Notes: generated by a model not told the origin, from the letters alone. Positions 26,132-37,803 are shown, counted from the stretch's first letter. The stretch: 64,000 bases of DNA from Henricia sp. BOLD:AAB3569 (GCA_037783545.1 JBBELK010001653.1:62001-126000); one strand, 5' to 3'. Made by a program: numbers and translations.

Positions 26132-27755
26132 GACAGACTTTCGCCGGGAAATGGCAGAGAAATTTCAAAGTTTAGAAAAAACTGGGTTGAGGCTTCCTGA
26201 CTGCTCTCACGCAAACCGTGGCTGTCTGTACACACCTCTTTGGGGTACTCCTGAGTTGTGCGCATGCTCAGTCATTCGGACTGTCGTTAACGCACCGCAG
26301 TTTGGCTCGGCAATTTGGTCAAAGTGTGGTCCAAACGTCGGCAAATTTGGAGGTCGAAAAATGTTCCGACGAACTTCAAATTTTGCATGCCCTAAACTCT
26401 CTATATTGCGCACTTGTCATCAAACATTTACAGACTTTCGCCGGGAAATGGCAGAGAAATTTCAAAGTTTAGAAAAAAACTGGGTTAAGGCTTCCTGACT
26501 GCTCTCACGCAAACCGTGGCTGTCTGTACACACCTCTTTGGGGTACTCCTGAGTTGTGCGCATGCTCAGTCATTCGGACTGTCGTTAACGCACCGCAGTT
26601 TGGCTCGGCAATTTGGTCAAAGTGTGGTCCAAACGTCGGCAAATTTGGAGGTCGAAAAATGTTCCGACGAACTTCAAATTTTGCATGCCCTAAACTCTCT
26701 ATATTGCACACTTGTCATACAAAAATTGACAGACTTTCGCCGGGAAATGGCAGAGAAATTTCAAAGTTTAGAAAAAACTGGGTTGAGGCTTCCTGACTGC
26801 TCTCACGCAAACCGTGGCTGTCTGTACACACCTCTTTGGGGTACTCCTGAGTTGTGCGCATGCTCAGTCATTCGGACTGTCGTTAACGCACCGCAGTTTG
26901 GCTCGGCAATTTGGTTAAAGTGTGGTCCAAACGTCGGCAAATTTGGAGGTCGAAAAATGTTCCGACGAACTTTAAATTTTGCATGCCCTAAACTCTCTAT
27001 ATTGCGCACTTGTCATACAAAATTGACAGACTTTCGCCGGGAAATGGCAGAGAAATTTCAAAGTTTAGAAAAAACTGGGTTGAGGCTTCCTGACTGCTCT
27101 CACGCAAACCGTGGCTGTCTGTACACACCTCTTTGGGGTACTCCTGAGTTGTGCGCATGCTCAGTCATTCGGACTGTCGTTAACGCACCGCAGTTTGGCT
27201 CGGCAATTTGGTCAAAGTGTGGTCCAAACGTCGGCAAATTTGGAGGTCGAACAATGTTCCGACGAACTTCAAATTTTGCATGCCCTAAACTCTCTATATT
27301 GCGCACTTGTCATAAAAAATTGACAGACTTTCGCCGGGAAATGGCAGAGAAATTTCAAAGTTTAGAAAAAAACTGGGTTAAGGCTTCCTGACTGCTCTCA
27401 CGCAAACCGTGGCTGTCTGTACACACCTCTTTGGGGTACTCCTGAGTTGTGCGCATGCTCAGTCATTCGGACTGTCGTTAACGCACCGCAGTTTGGCTCG
27501 GCAATTTGGTCAAAGTGTGGTCCAAACGTCGGCAAATTTGGAGGTCGAAAAATGTTCCGACGAACTTCAAATTTTGCATGCCCTAAACTCTCTATATTGC
27601 GCACTTGTCATAAAAAATTTACAGACTTTCGCCGGGAAATGGCAGAGAAATTTCAAAGTTTAGAAAAAAACTGGGTTAAGGCTTCCTGACTGCTCTCACG
27701 CAAACCGTGGCTGTCTGTACACACCTCTTTGGGGTACTCCTGAGTTGTGCGCATG

Positions 27756-27768
27756 CTCAGTCATTCGG
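27756..27768 (+). repeat. Target-site duplication, left, SINE copy 1
   Basis: ctcagtcattcgg, the normal satellite sequence at monomer positions 79-91, immediately precedes the insert and is repeated exactly after the (CAA)5 tail. Thirteen bases is typical for LINE-mediated retroposition. Confidence 0.92.
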
Positions 27769-27781
27769 GGGGCGTTCGGGT

Positions 27782-27792
27782 TGGCGTACGGG
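27782..27792 (+). promoter_or_regulatory. Pol III box A-like motif, SINE copy 1
   Basis: tggcgtacggg resembles the tRNA-type box A (TRGYNNARNNGG) with imperfect right-hand agreement. It sits 14 bases into the insert and 32 bases upstream of box B, a spacing normal for tRNA-derived promoters. Confidence 0.6.
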
Positions 27793-27824
27793 TTCTTTCC
27801 TCGCCTTTCACCTCTGGGGTCCCG

Positions 27825-27835
27825 GGTTCGAATCC
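27825..27835 (+). promoter_or_regulatory. Pol III box B, SINE copy 1
   Basis: ggttcgaatcc is a perfect match to the tRNA T-loop consensus GGTTCGANTCC. The flanking cccgg and ccggg can pair to form a T-arm-like stem. This is the strongest evidence that the insert has a tRNA-derived head. Confidence 0.88.
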
Positions 27836-27855
27836 GGGGCGTGTATGTGGATTGG

Positions 27856-27922
27856 GTTTGCAGTCCCTACTTGACCGCGTGGGTTTTCCCCTGGGGCATT
27901 TCTCTGGGGGTTTTCCTCCCAC
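27856..27922 (+). other. Conserved-looking SINE central domain (V-SINE-like), copy 1
   Basis: The stretch opens with gtttgcag and contains cgtgggtttt and ttttcctcccac. From memory this order, gtttgca then cgtggg-ttt-cc, then a G-rich spacer, then ttt-cctcccac, resembles the central domain of V-SINEs described in fish and lamprey. I could not align it. A different conserved SINE domain, such as Deu, Meta or Nin, is possible. Confidence 0.45.
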
Positions 27923-28055
27923 TTCTAAAACTGCAACTCCTTCTTCGTCATCTCAAGTTGATAATATAGTATAGTTAAAGCTAAAACCGTATAGTTGATG
28001 GCATAAAGGGCCTTAGTTGCCGAAGATGCCATAAAATATACAACAACAACAACAA

Positions 28056-28068
28056 CTCAGTCATTCGG
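28056..28068 (+). repeat. Target-site duplication, right, SINE copy 1
   Basis: Second copy of ctcagtcattcgg, directly after the CAA tail. The satellite resumes here at monomer position 79 and continues without loss. Confidence 0.92.
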
Positions 28069-31000
28069 ACTGTCGTTAACGCACCGCAGTTTGGCTCGGC
28101 AATTTGGTCAAAGTGTGGTCCAAACGTCGGCAAATTTGGAGGTCGAAAAATGTTCCGACGAACTTTAAATTTTGCATGCCCTAAACTCTCTATATTGCGC
28201 ACTTGTCATACAAAATTGACAGACTTTCGCCGGGAAATGGCAGATAAATTTCAAAGTTTAGAAAAAACTGGGTTGAGGCTTCCTGACTGCTCTCACGCAA
28301 ACCGTGGCTGTCTGTACACACCTCTTTGGGGTACTCCTGAGTTGTGCGCATGCTCAGTCATTCGGACTGTCGTTAACGCACCGCAGTTTGGCTCGGCAAT
28401 TTGGTCAAAGTGTGGTCCAAACGTCGGCAAATTTGGAGGTCGAAAAATGTTCCGACGAACTTCAAATTTTGCATGCCCTAAACTCTCTATATTGCGCACT
28501 TGTCATAAAAAAATTACAGACTTTCGCCGGGAAATGGCAGAGAAATTTCAAAGTTTAGAAAAAAACTGGGTTAAGGCTTCCTGACTGCTCTCACGCAAAC
28601 CGTGGCTGTCTGTACACACCTCTTTGGGGTACTCCTGAGTTGTGCGCATGCTCAGTCATTCGGACTGTCGTTAACGCACCGCAGTTTGGCTCGGCAATTT
28701 AGTCAAAGTGTGGTCCAAACGTCGGCAAATTTGGAGGTCGAAAAATGTTCCGACGAACTTCAAATTTTGCATGCCCTAAACTCTCTATATTGCGCACTTG
28801 TCATAAAAAAATTGACAGACTTTCGCAGGGAAATGGCAGAGAAATTTCAAAGTTTAGAAAAAACTGGGTTGAGGCTTCCTGACTGCTCTCACGCAAACCG
28901 TGGCTGTCTGTACACACCTCTTTGGGGTACTCCTGAGTTGTGCGCATGCTCAGTCATTCGGACTGTCGTCAACGCACCGCAGTTTGGCTCGGCAATTTGG
29001 TCAAAGTGTGGTCCAAACGTCGGCAAATTTGGAGGTCGAAAAATGTTCCGACGAACTTCAAATTTTGCATGCCCTAAACTCTCTATATTGCGCACTTGTC
29101 ATAAAAAATTTACAGACTTTCGCCGGGAAATGGCAGAGAAATTTCAAAGTTTAGAAAAAAACTGGGTTAAGGCTTCCTGACTGCTCTCACGCAAACCGTG
29201 GCTGTCTGTACACACCTCTTTGGGGTACTCCTGAGTTGTGCGCATGCTCAGTCATTCGGACTGTCGTTAACGCACCGCAGTTTGGCTCGGCAATTTAGTC
29301 AAAGTGTGGTCCAAACGTCGGCAAATTTGGAGGTCGAAAAATGTTCCGACGAACTTCAAATTTTGCATGCCCTAAACTCTCTATATTGCGCACTTATCAT
29401 AACAAAATTGACAGACTTTCGCAGGGAAATGGCAGAGAAATTTCAAAGTTTAGAAAAAACTGGGTTGAGGCTTCCTGACTGCTCTCACGCAAACCGTGGC
29501 TGTCTGTACACACCTCTTTGGGGTACTCCTGAGTTGTGCGCATGCTCAGTCATTCGGACTGTCGTTAACGCACCGCAGTTTGGCTCGGCAATTTGGTCAA
29601 AGTGTGGTCCAAACGTCGGCAAATTTGGAGGTCGAAAAATGTTCCCACGAACTTCAAATTTTGCATGCCCTAAACTCTCTATATTGCGCACTTGTCATAA
29701 AAAATTGACAGACTTTCGCCGGGAAATGGCAGAGAAATTTAAAAGTTTAGAAAAAACTGGGTTGAGGCTTCCTGACTGCTCTCACGCAAACCGTGGCTGT
29801 CTGTACACACCTCTTTGGGGTACTCCTGAGTTGTGCGCATGCTCAGTCATTCGGACTGTCGTTAACGCACCGCAGTTTGGCTCGGCAATTTGGTCAAAGT
29901 GTGGTCCAAACGTCGGCAAATTTGGAGGTCGAAAAATGTTCCGACGAACTTCAAATTTTGCATGCCCTAAACTCTCTATATTGCGCACTTGTCATAACAA
30001 TTTGACAGACTTTCGCCGGGAAATGGCAGAGAAATTTCAAAGTTTAGAACAAAACTGGGTTAAGGCTTCCTGACTGCTCTCACGCAAACCGTGGCTGTCT
30101 GTACACACCTCTTTGGGGGTACTCCTGAGTTGTGCGCATGCTCAGTCATTCGGACTGTCGTTAACGCACCGCAGTTTGGCTCGGCAATTTGGTCAAAGTG
30201 TGGTCCAAACGTCGGCAAATTTGGAGGTCGAAAAATGTTCCGACGAACTTCAAATTTTGCATGCCCTAAACTCTCTATATTGCGCACTTGTCATAAAAAA
30301 TTGACAGACTTTCGCCGGGAAATGGCAGAGAAATTTCAAAGTTTAGAAAAAACTGGGTTGAGGCTTCCTGACTGCTCTCACGCAAACCGTGGCTGTCTGT
30401 ACACACCTCTTTGGGGTACTCCTGAGTTGTGCGCATGCTCAGTCATTCGGACTGTCGTTAACGCACCGCAGTTTGGCTCGGCAATTTGGTCAAAGTGTGG
30501 TCCAAACGTCGGCAAATTTGGAGGTCGAAAAATGTTCCGACGAACTTCAAATTTTGCATGCCCTAAACTCTCTATATTGCGCACTTGTCATAAAAAAATT
30601 GACAGACTTTCGCCGGGAAATGGCAGAGAAATTTCAAAGTTTAGAAAAAACTGGGTTGAGGCTTCCTGACTGCTCTCACGCAAACCGTGGCTGTCTGTAC
30701 ACACCTCTTTGGGGTACTCCTGAGTTGTGCGCATGCTCAGTCATTCGGACTGTCGTTAACGCACCGCAGTTTGGCTCGGCAATTTGGTCAAAGTGTGGTC
30801 CAAACGTCGGCAAATTTGGAGGTCGAAAAATGTTCCGACGAACTTCAAATTTTGCATGCCCTAAACTCTCTATATTGCGCACTTGTCATCAAACATTTAC
30901 AGACTTTCGCCGGGAAATGGCAGAGAAATTTCAAAGTTTAGAAAAAAACTGGGTTAAGGCTTCCTGACTGCTCTCACGCAAACCGTGGCTGTCTGTACAC

Positions 31001-32224
31001 ACCTCTTTGGGGTACTCCTGAGTTGTGCGCATGCTCAGTCATTCGGACTGTCGTTAACGCACCGCAGTTTGGCTCGGCAATTTGGTCAAAGTGTGGTCCA
31101 AACGTCGGCAAATTTGGAGGTCGAAAAATGTTCCGACGAACTTCAAATTTTGCATGCCCTAAACTCTCTATATTGCACACTTGTCATACAAAAATTGACA
31201 GACTTTCGCCGGGAAATGGCAGAGAAATTTCAAAGTTTAGAAAAAACTGGGTTGAGGCTTCCTGACTGCTCTCACGCAAACCGTGGCTGTCTGTACACAC
31301 CTCTTTGGGGTACTCCTGAGTTGTGCGCATGCTCAGTCATTCGGACTGTCGTTAACGCACCGCAGTTTGGCTCGGCAATTTGGTTAAAGTGTGGTCCAAA
31401 CGTCGGCAAATTTGGAGGTCGAAAAATGTTCCGACGAACTTTAAATTTTGCATGCCCTAAACTCTCTATATTGCGCACTTGTCATACAAAATTGACAGAC
31501 TTTCGCCGGGAAATGGCAGAGAAATTTCAAAGTTTAGAAAAAACTGGGTTGAGGCTTCCTGACTGCTCTCACGCAAACCGTGGCTGTCTGTACACACCTC
31601 TTTGGGGTACTCCTGAGTTGTGCGCATGCTCAGTCATTCGGACTGTCGTTAACGCACCGCAGTTTGGCTCGGCAATTTGGTCAAAGTGTGGTCCAAACGT
31701 CGGCAAATTTGGAGGTCGAACAATGTTCCGACGAACTTCAAATTTTGCATGCCCTAAACTCTCTATATTGCGCACTTGTCATAAAAAATTGACAGACTTT
31801 CGCCGGGAAATGGCAGAGAAATTTCAAAGTTTAGAAAAAAACTGGGTTAAGGCTTCCTGACTGCTCTCACGCAAACCGTGGCTGTCTGTACACACCTCTT
31901 TGGGGTACTCCTGAGTTGTGCGCATGCTCAGTCATTCGGACTGTCGTTAACGCACCGCAGTTTGGCTCGGCAATTTGGTCAAAGTGTGGTCCAAACGTCG
32001 GCAAATTTGGAGGTCGAAAAATGTTCCGACGAACTTCAAATTTTGCATGCCCTAAACTCTCTATATTGCGCACTTGTCATAAAAAATTTACAGACTTTCG
32101 CCGGGAAATGGCAGAGAAATTTCAAAGTTTAGAAAAAAACTGGGTTAAGGCTTCCTGACTGCTCTCACGCAAACCGTGGCTGTCTGTACACACCTCTTTG
32201 GGGTACTCCTGAGTTGTGCGCATG

Positions 32225-32237
32225 CTCAGTCATTCGG
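32225..32237 (+). repeat. Target-site duplication, left, SINE copy 2
   Basis: ctcagtcattcgg before the insert, the counterpart of 27756-27768. Confidence 0.92.
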
Positions 32238-32250
32238 GGGGCGTTCGGGT

Positions 32251-32261
32251 TGGCGTACGGG
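32251..32261 (+). promoter_or_regulatory. Pol III box A-like motif, SINE copy 2
   Basis: tggcgtacggg, in the same position relative to the insert start as in the first copy. Confidence 0.6.
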
Positions 32262-32293
32262 TTCTTTCCTCGCCTTTCACCTCTGGGGTCCCG

Positions 32294-32304
32294 GGTTCGA
32301 ATCC
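32294..32304 (+). promoter_or_regulatory. Pol III box B, SINE copy 2
   Basis: ggttcgaatcc, a perfect T-loop consensus, as in the first copy. Confidence 0.88.
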
Positions 32305-32324
32305 GGGGCGTGTATGTGGATTGG

Positions 32325-32391
32325 GTTTGCAGTCCCTACTTGACCGCGTGGGTTTTCCCCTGGGGCATTTCTCTGGGGGTTTTCCTCCCAC
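32325..32391 (+). other. Conserved-looking SINE central domain (V-SINE-like), copy 2
   Basis: Same sequence as 27856-27922 at an offset of 4469 bp. The family assignment rests on recall only. Confidence 0.45.
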
Positions 32392-32524
32392 TTCTAAAAC
32401 TGCAACTCCTTCTTCGTCATCTCAAGTTGATAATATAGTATAGTTAAAGCTAAAACCGTATAGTTGATGGCATAAAGGGCCTTAGTTGCCGAAGATGCCA
32501 TAAAATATACAACAACAACAACAA

Positions 32525-32537
32525 CTCAGTCATTCGG
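32525..32537 (+). repeat. Target-site duplication, right, SINE copy 2
   Basis: ctcagtcattcgg after the (CAA)5 tail, the counterpart of 28056-28068. Confidence 0.92.
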
Positions 32538-35500
32538 ACTGTCGTTAACGCACCGCAGTTTGGCTCGGCAATTTGGTCAAAGTGTGGTCCAAACGTCGGC
32601 AAATTTGGAGGTCGAAAAATGTTCCGACGAACTTTAAATTTTGCATGCCCTAAACTCTCTATATTGCGCACTTGTCATACAAAATTGACAGACTTTCGCC
32701 GGGAAATGGCAGATAAATTTCAAAGTTTAGAAAAAACTGGGTTGAGGCTTCCTGACTGCTCTCACGCAAACCGTGGCTGTCTGTACACACCTCTTTGGGG
32801 TACTCCTGAGTTGTGCGCATGCTCAGTCATTCGGACTGTCGTTAACGCACCGCAGTTTGGCTCGGCAATTTGGTCAAAGTGTGGTCCAAACGTCGGCAAA
32901 TTTGGAGGTCGAAAAATGTTCCGACGAACTTCAAATTTTGCATGCCCTAAACTCTCTATATTGCGCACTTGTCATAAAAAAATTACAGACTTTCGCCGGG
33001 AAATGGCAGAGAAATTTCAAAGTTTAGAAAAAAACTGGGTTAAGGCTTCCTGACTGCTCTCACGCAAACCGTGGCTGTCTGTACACACCTCTTTGGGGTA
33101 CTCCTGAGTTGTGCGCATGCTCAGTCATTCGGACTGTCGTTAACGCACCGCAGTTTGGCTCGGCAATTTAGTCAAAGTGTGGTCCAAACGTCGGCAAATT
33201 TGGAGGTCGAAAAATGTTCCGACGAACTTCAAATTTTGCATGCCCTAAACTCTCTATATTGCGCACTTGTCATAAAAAAATTGACAGACTTTCGCAGGGA
33301 AATGGCAGAGAAATTTCAAAGTTTAGAAAAAACTGGGTTGAGGCTTCCTGACTGCTCTCACGCAAACCGTGGCTGTCTGTACACACCTCTTTGGGGTACT
33401 CCTGAGTTGTGCGCATGCTCAGTCATTCGGACTGTCGTCAACGCACCGCAGTTTGGCTCGGCAATTTGGTCAAAGTGTGGTCCAAACGTCGGCAAATTTG
33501 GAGGTCGAAAAATGTTCCGACGAACTTCAAATTTTGCATGCCCTAAACTCTCTATATTGCGCACTTGTCATAAAAAATTTACAGACTTTCGCCGGGAAAT
33601 GGCAGAGAAATTTCAAAGTTTAGAAAAAAACTGGGTTAAGGCTTCCTGACTGCTCTCACGCAAACCGTGGCTGTCTGTACACACCTCTTTGGGGTACTCC
33701 TGAGTTGTGCGCATGCTCAGTCATTCGGACTGTCGTTAACGCACCGCAGTTTGGCTCGGCAATTTAGTCAAAGTGTGGTCCAAACGTCGGCAAATTTGGA
33801 GGTCGAAAAATGTTCCGACGAACTTCAAATTTTGCATGCCCTAAACTCTCTATATTGCGCACTTATCATAACAAAATTGACAGACTTTCGCAGGGAAATG
33901 GCAGAGAAATTTCAAAGTTTAGAAAAAACTGGGTTGAGGCTTCCTGACTGCTCTCACGCAAACCGTGGCTGTCTGTACACACCTCTTTGGGGTACTCCTG
34001 AGTTGTGCGCATGCTCAGTCATTCGGACTGTCGTTAACGCACCGCAGTTTGGCTCGGCAATTTGGTCAAAGTGTGGTCCAAACGTCGGCAAATTTGGAGG
34101 TCGAAAAATGTTCCCACGAACTTCAAATTTTGCATGCCCTAAACTCTCTATATTGCGCACTTGTCATAAAAAATTGACAGACTTTCGCCGGGAAATGGCA
34201 GAGAAATTTAAAAGTTTAGAAAAAACTGGGTTGAGGCTTCCTGACTGCTCTCACGCAAACCGTGGCTGTCTGTACACACCTCTTTGGGGTACTCCTGAGT
34301 TGTGCGCATGCTCAGTCATTCGGACTGTCGTTAACGCACCGCAGTTTGGCTCGGCAATTTGGTCAAAGTGTGGTCCAAACGTCGGCAAATTTGGAGGTCG
34401 AAAAATGTTCCGACGAACTTCAAATTTTGCATGCCCTAAACTCTCTATATTGCGCACTTGTCATAACAATTTGACAGACTTTCGCCGGGAAATGGCAGAG
34501 AAATTTCAAAGTTTAGAACAAAACTGGGTTAAGGCTTCCTGACTGCTCTCACGCAAACCGTGGCTGTCTGTACACACCTCTTTGGGGGTACTCCTGAGTT
34601 GTGCGCATGCTCAGTCATTCGGACTGTCGTTAACGCACCGCAGTTTGGCTCGGCAATTTGGTCAAAGTGTGGTCCAAACGTCGGCAAATTTGGAGGTCGA
34701 AAAATGTTCCGACGAACTTCAAATTTTGCATGCCCTAAACTCTCTATATTGCGCACTTGTCATAAAAAATTGACAGACTTTCGCCGGGAAATGGCAGAGA
34801 AATTTCAAAGTTTAGAAAAAACTGGGTTGAGGCTTCCTGACTGCTCTCACGCAAACCGTGGCTGTCTGTACACACCTCTTTGGGGTACTCCTGAGTTGTG
34901 CGCATGCTCAGTCATTCGGACTGTCGTTAACGCACCGCAGTTTGGCTCGGCAATTTGGTCAAAGTGTGGTCCAAACGTCGGCAAATTTGGAGGTCGAAAA
35001 ATGTTCCGACGAACTTCAAATTTTGCATGCCCTAAACTCTCTATATTGCGCACTTGTCATAAAACATTTACAGACTTTCGCCGGGAAATGGCAGAGAAAT
35101 TTCAAAGTTTAGAAAAAAACTGGGTTAAGGCTTCCTGACTGCTCTCACGCAAACCGTGGCTGTCTGTACACACCTCTTTGGGGTACTCCTGAGTTGTGCG
35201 CATGCTCAGTCATTCGGACTGTCGTTAACGCACCGCAGTTTGGCTAGGCAATTTGGTCAAAGTGTGGTCCAAACGTCGGCAAATTTGGAGGTCGAAAAAT
35301 GTTCCGACGAACTTCAAATTTTGCATGCCCTAAACTCTCTATATTGCGCACTTGTCATAAAAAAATTGACAGACTTTCGCCAAGAAATGGCAGAGAAATT
35401 TCAAAGTTTAGAAAAAACTGGGTTGAGGCTTCCTGACTGCTCTCACGCAAACCGTGGCTGTCTGTACACACCTCTTTGGGGTACTCCTGAGTTGTGCGCA

Positions 35501-35721
35501 TGCTCAGTCATTCGGACTGTCGTTAACGCACCGCAGTTTGGCTCGGCAATTTGGTCAAAGTGTGGTCCAAACGTCGGCAAATTTGGAGATCGAAAAATGT
35601 TCCGACGAACTTCAAATTTTGCATGCCCTAAACTCTCTATATTGCGCACTTGTCATAAAAAATTGACAGACTTTCGCCGGGAAATGGCAGAGAAATTTCA
35701 AAGTTTAGAAAAAACTGGGTT

Positions 35722-37803
35722 GAGGCTTCCTGACTGCTCTCACGCAAACCGTGGCTGTCTGTACACACCTCTTTGGGGTACTCCTGAGTTGTGCGCATGC
35801 TCAGTCATTCGGACTGTCGTTAACGCACCGCAGTTTGGCTCGGCAATTTGGTCAAAGTGTGGTCCAAACGTCGGCAAATTTGGAGGTCGAAAAATGTTCC
35901 GACGAACTTCAAATTTTGCATGCCCTAAACTCTCTATATTGCGCACTTGTCATAAAAAATTGACAGACTTTCGCCGGGAAATGGCAGATAAATTTCAAAG
36001 TTTAGAAAAAACTGGGTTGAGGCTTCCTGACTGCTCTCACGCAAACCGTGGCTGTCTGTACACACCTCTTTGGGGTACTCCTGAGTTGTGCGCATGCTCA
36101 GTCATTCGGACTGTCGTTAACGCACCGCAGTTTGGCTCGGCAATTTAGTCAAAGTGTGGTCCAAACGTCGGCAAATTTGGAGGTCGAAAAATGTTCCGAC
36201 GAACTTCAAATTTTGCATGCCCTAAACTCTCTATATTGCGCACTTGTCATAAAAAAATTGACAGACTTTCGCAGGGAAATGGCAGAGAAATTTCAAAGTT
36301 TAGAAAAAACTGGGTTGAGGCTTCCTGACTGCTCTCACGCAAACCGTGGCTGTCTGTACACACCTCTTTGGGGTACTCCTGAGTTGTGCGCATGCTCAGT
36401 CATTCGGACTGTCGTTAACGCACCGCAGTTTGGCTCGGCAATTTGGTCAAAGTGTGGTCCAAACGTCGGCAAATTTGGAGGTCGAAAAATGTTCCGACGA
36501 ACTTCAAATTTTGCATGCCCTAAACTCTCTATATTGCGCACTTGTCATAAAAAATTGACAGACTTTCGCTGGGAAATGGCAGAGAAATTTCAAAGTTTAG
36601 AAAAAACTGGGTTGAGGCTTCCTGACTGCTCTCACGCAAACCGTGGCTGTCTGTACACACCTCTTTGGGGTACTCCTGAGTTGTGCGCATGCTCAGTCAT
36701 TCGGACTGTCGTTAACGCACCGCAGTTTGGCTCGGCAATTTGGTCAAAGTGTGGTCCAAACGTCGGCAAATTTGGAGGTCGAAAAATGTTCCGACGAACT
36801 TCAAATTTTGCATGCCCTAAACTCTCTATATTGCGCACTTGTCATAAAAAATTGACAGACTTTCGCCGGGAAATGGCAGAGAAATTTCAAAGTTTAGAAA
36901 AAACTGGGTTGAGGCTTCCTGACTGCTCTCACGCAAACCGTGGCTGTCTGTACACACCTCTTTGGGGTACTCCTGAGTTGTGCGCATGCTCAGTCATTCG
37001 GACTGTCGTTAACGCACCGCAGTTTGGCTCGGCAATTTGGTCAAAGTGTGGTCCAAACGTCGGCAAATTTGGAGGTCGAAAAATGTTCCGACGAACTTCA
37101 AATTTTGCATGCCCTAAACTCTCTATATTGCGCACTTGTCATAAAAAAATTGACAGACTTTCGCCGGGAAATGGCAGAGAAATTTCAAAGTTTAGAAAAA
37201 ACTGGGTTGAGGCTTCCTGACTGCTCTCACGCAAACCGTGGCTGTCTGTACACACCTCTTTGGGGTACTCCTGAGTTGTGCGCATGCTCAGTCATTCGGA
37301 CTGTCGTTAACGCACCGCAGTTTGGCTCGGCAATTTGGTCAAAGTGTGGTCCAAACGTCGGCAAATTTGGAGGTCGAAAAATGTTCCGACGAACTTCAAA
37401 TTTTGCATGCCCTAAACTCTCTATATTGCGCACTTGTCATAAAAATTTGACAGACTTTCGCCGGGAAATGGCAGAGAAATTTCAAAGTTTAGAAAAAAAC
37501 TGGGTTAAGGCTTCCTGACTGCTCTCACGCAAACCGTGGCTGTCTGTACACACCTCTTTGGGGTACTCCTGAGTTGTGCGCATGCTCAGTCATTCGGACT
37601 GTCGTTAACGCACCGCAGTTTGGCTCGGCAATTTGGTCAAAGTGTGGTCCAAACGTCGGCAAATTTGGAGGTCGAAAAATGTTCCGACGAACTTCAAATT
37701 TTGCATGCCCTAAACTCTCTATATTGCGCACTTGTCATAAAAAATTGACAGACTTTCGCCGGGAAATGGCAGATAAATTTCAAAGTTTAGAAAAAACTGG
37801 GTT
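35722..37803 (+). repeat. Higher-order repeat E, copy 1 (7 monomers, 2082 bp)
   Basis: Order of markers: gcagataaatt; tttagtc with tcgcaggg; tcgctggg; two near-consensus monomers; ataaaaatttgac with a ttaagg junction; gcagataaatt again. The series restarts at 37804. The tttagtc change puts a stop codon in the otherwise open forward frame. Confidence 0.85.

Larger units (their letters stand above)
27769..28055 (+). mobile_element. tRNA-derived SINE-like retroposon, copy 1
   Basis: A 287-bp non-satellite insert. The 5' part looks like a tRNA-derived head, with box A at 27782-27792, box B at 27825-27835 and a near T-arm fold around box B. A central domain lies at about 27856-27922, bounded by gtggg and cccac. 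The AT-rich 3' part has a hairpin (tggcat 27999-28004 with atgcca 28026-28031) and ends in (CAA)5 at 28041-28055. It codes for no protein, so it would have depended on a partner LINE reverse transcriptase. TTTT runs at 27884-27887 and 27911-27914 could end Pol III transcription early, so this copy may be inactive. The 13-bp direct flanks confirm retroposition into the satellite. Confidence 0.88.
27678..28274 (+). repeat. SINE-interrupted monomer, copy 1 (597 bp)
   Basis: A single satellite monomer is split at position 91 by the insert. With the target duplication it is exactly 300 bp longer than a 297-bp monomer. Its right part carries aactttaaat, catacaaaattg and gcagataaatt, a combination shared with the uninterrupted monomer at 40182-40477. 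Confidence 0.93.
26132..30600 (+). repeat. 4469-bp SINE-bearing higher-order unit, copy 1
   Basis: This unit contains satellite monomers plus the 287-bp insert and its 13-bp target duplication. Markers in order include catcaaacattt, tggttaaag with tttaaat, gaacaatg, the insert, aaaaaaattacag, tttagtc with gcaggg, cttatcataac, tcccacg with tttaaaag, gaacaaaac, and a GGGGG run. The same series follows immediately at +4469 bp. Identity at that offset starts at about 26132: just left of it the A run after cat is six long here and seven in the second copy. Confidence 0.92.
32238..32524 (+). mobile_element. tRNA-derived SINE-like retroposon, copy 2
   Basis: Base for base the same as the insert at 27769-28055 as far as I could read, including the (CAA)5 tail length and the 13-bp flanks at 32225-32237 and 32525-32537. 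The same insertion point, same flanks and identical surrounding satellite variants show it is a duplicate carried inside the 4469-bp unit. Confidence 0.88.
32147..32743 (+). repeat. SINE-interrupted monomer, copy 2 (597 bp)
   Basis: Same interrupted monomer as at 27678-28274, offset by 4469 bp, with the same flanking variants. It arose by duplication of the whole unit and not by an independent insertion. Confidence 0.93.
30601..35069 (+). repeat. 4469-bp SINE-bearing higher-order unit, copy 2
   Basis: It matches the preceding unit at a constant offset of 4469 bp from 30601 to about 35064, including all private substitutions, every one-base indel and the whole SINE insert. I saw no difference in the parts I compared. 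The match ends where this copy reads cataaaacattt and the first reads cataaaaaaatt. The lack of divergence implies very recent duplication, recent conversion, or an assembly duplication. Confidence 0.92.

Noticed and set aside
27769-27845. A functional tRNA gene
   Set aside because: Box B and a T-arm-like stem are present, but the rest does not fold into a convincing cloverleaf. The head is fused to a SINE body, so it is a tRNA-derived promoter and not a tRNA.
27745-27974. Short open frames across the SINE (74 and 75 codons; again at 32214-32443)
   Set aside because: They run from satellite into the tRNA-derived head and central domain of a non-coding retroposon, so there is no coding rationale.
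27769-32524. A composite transposon formed by the two SINE copies
   Set aside because: The copies sit in the same orientation at the same monomer position, with identical satellite context 4469 bp apart. Unit duplication explains them without any transposition.
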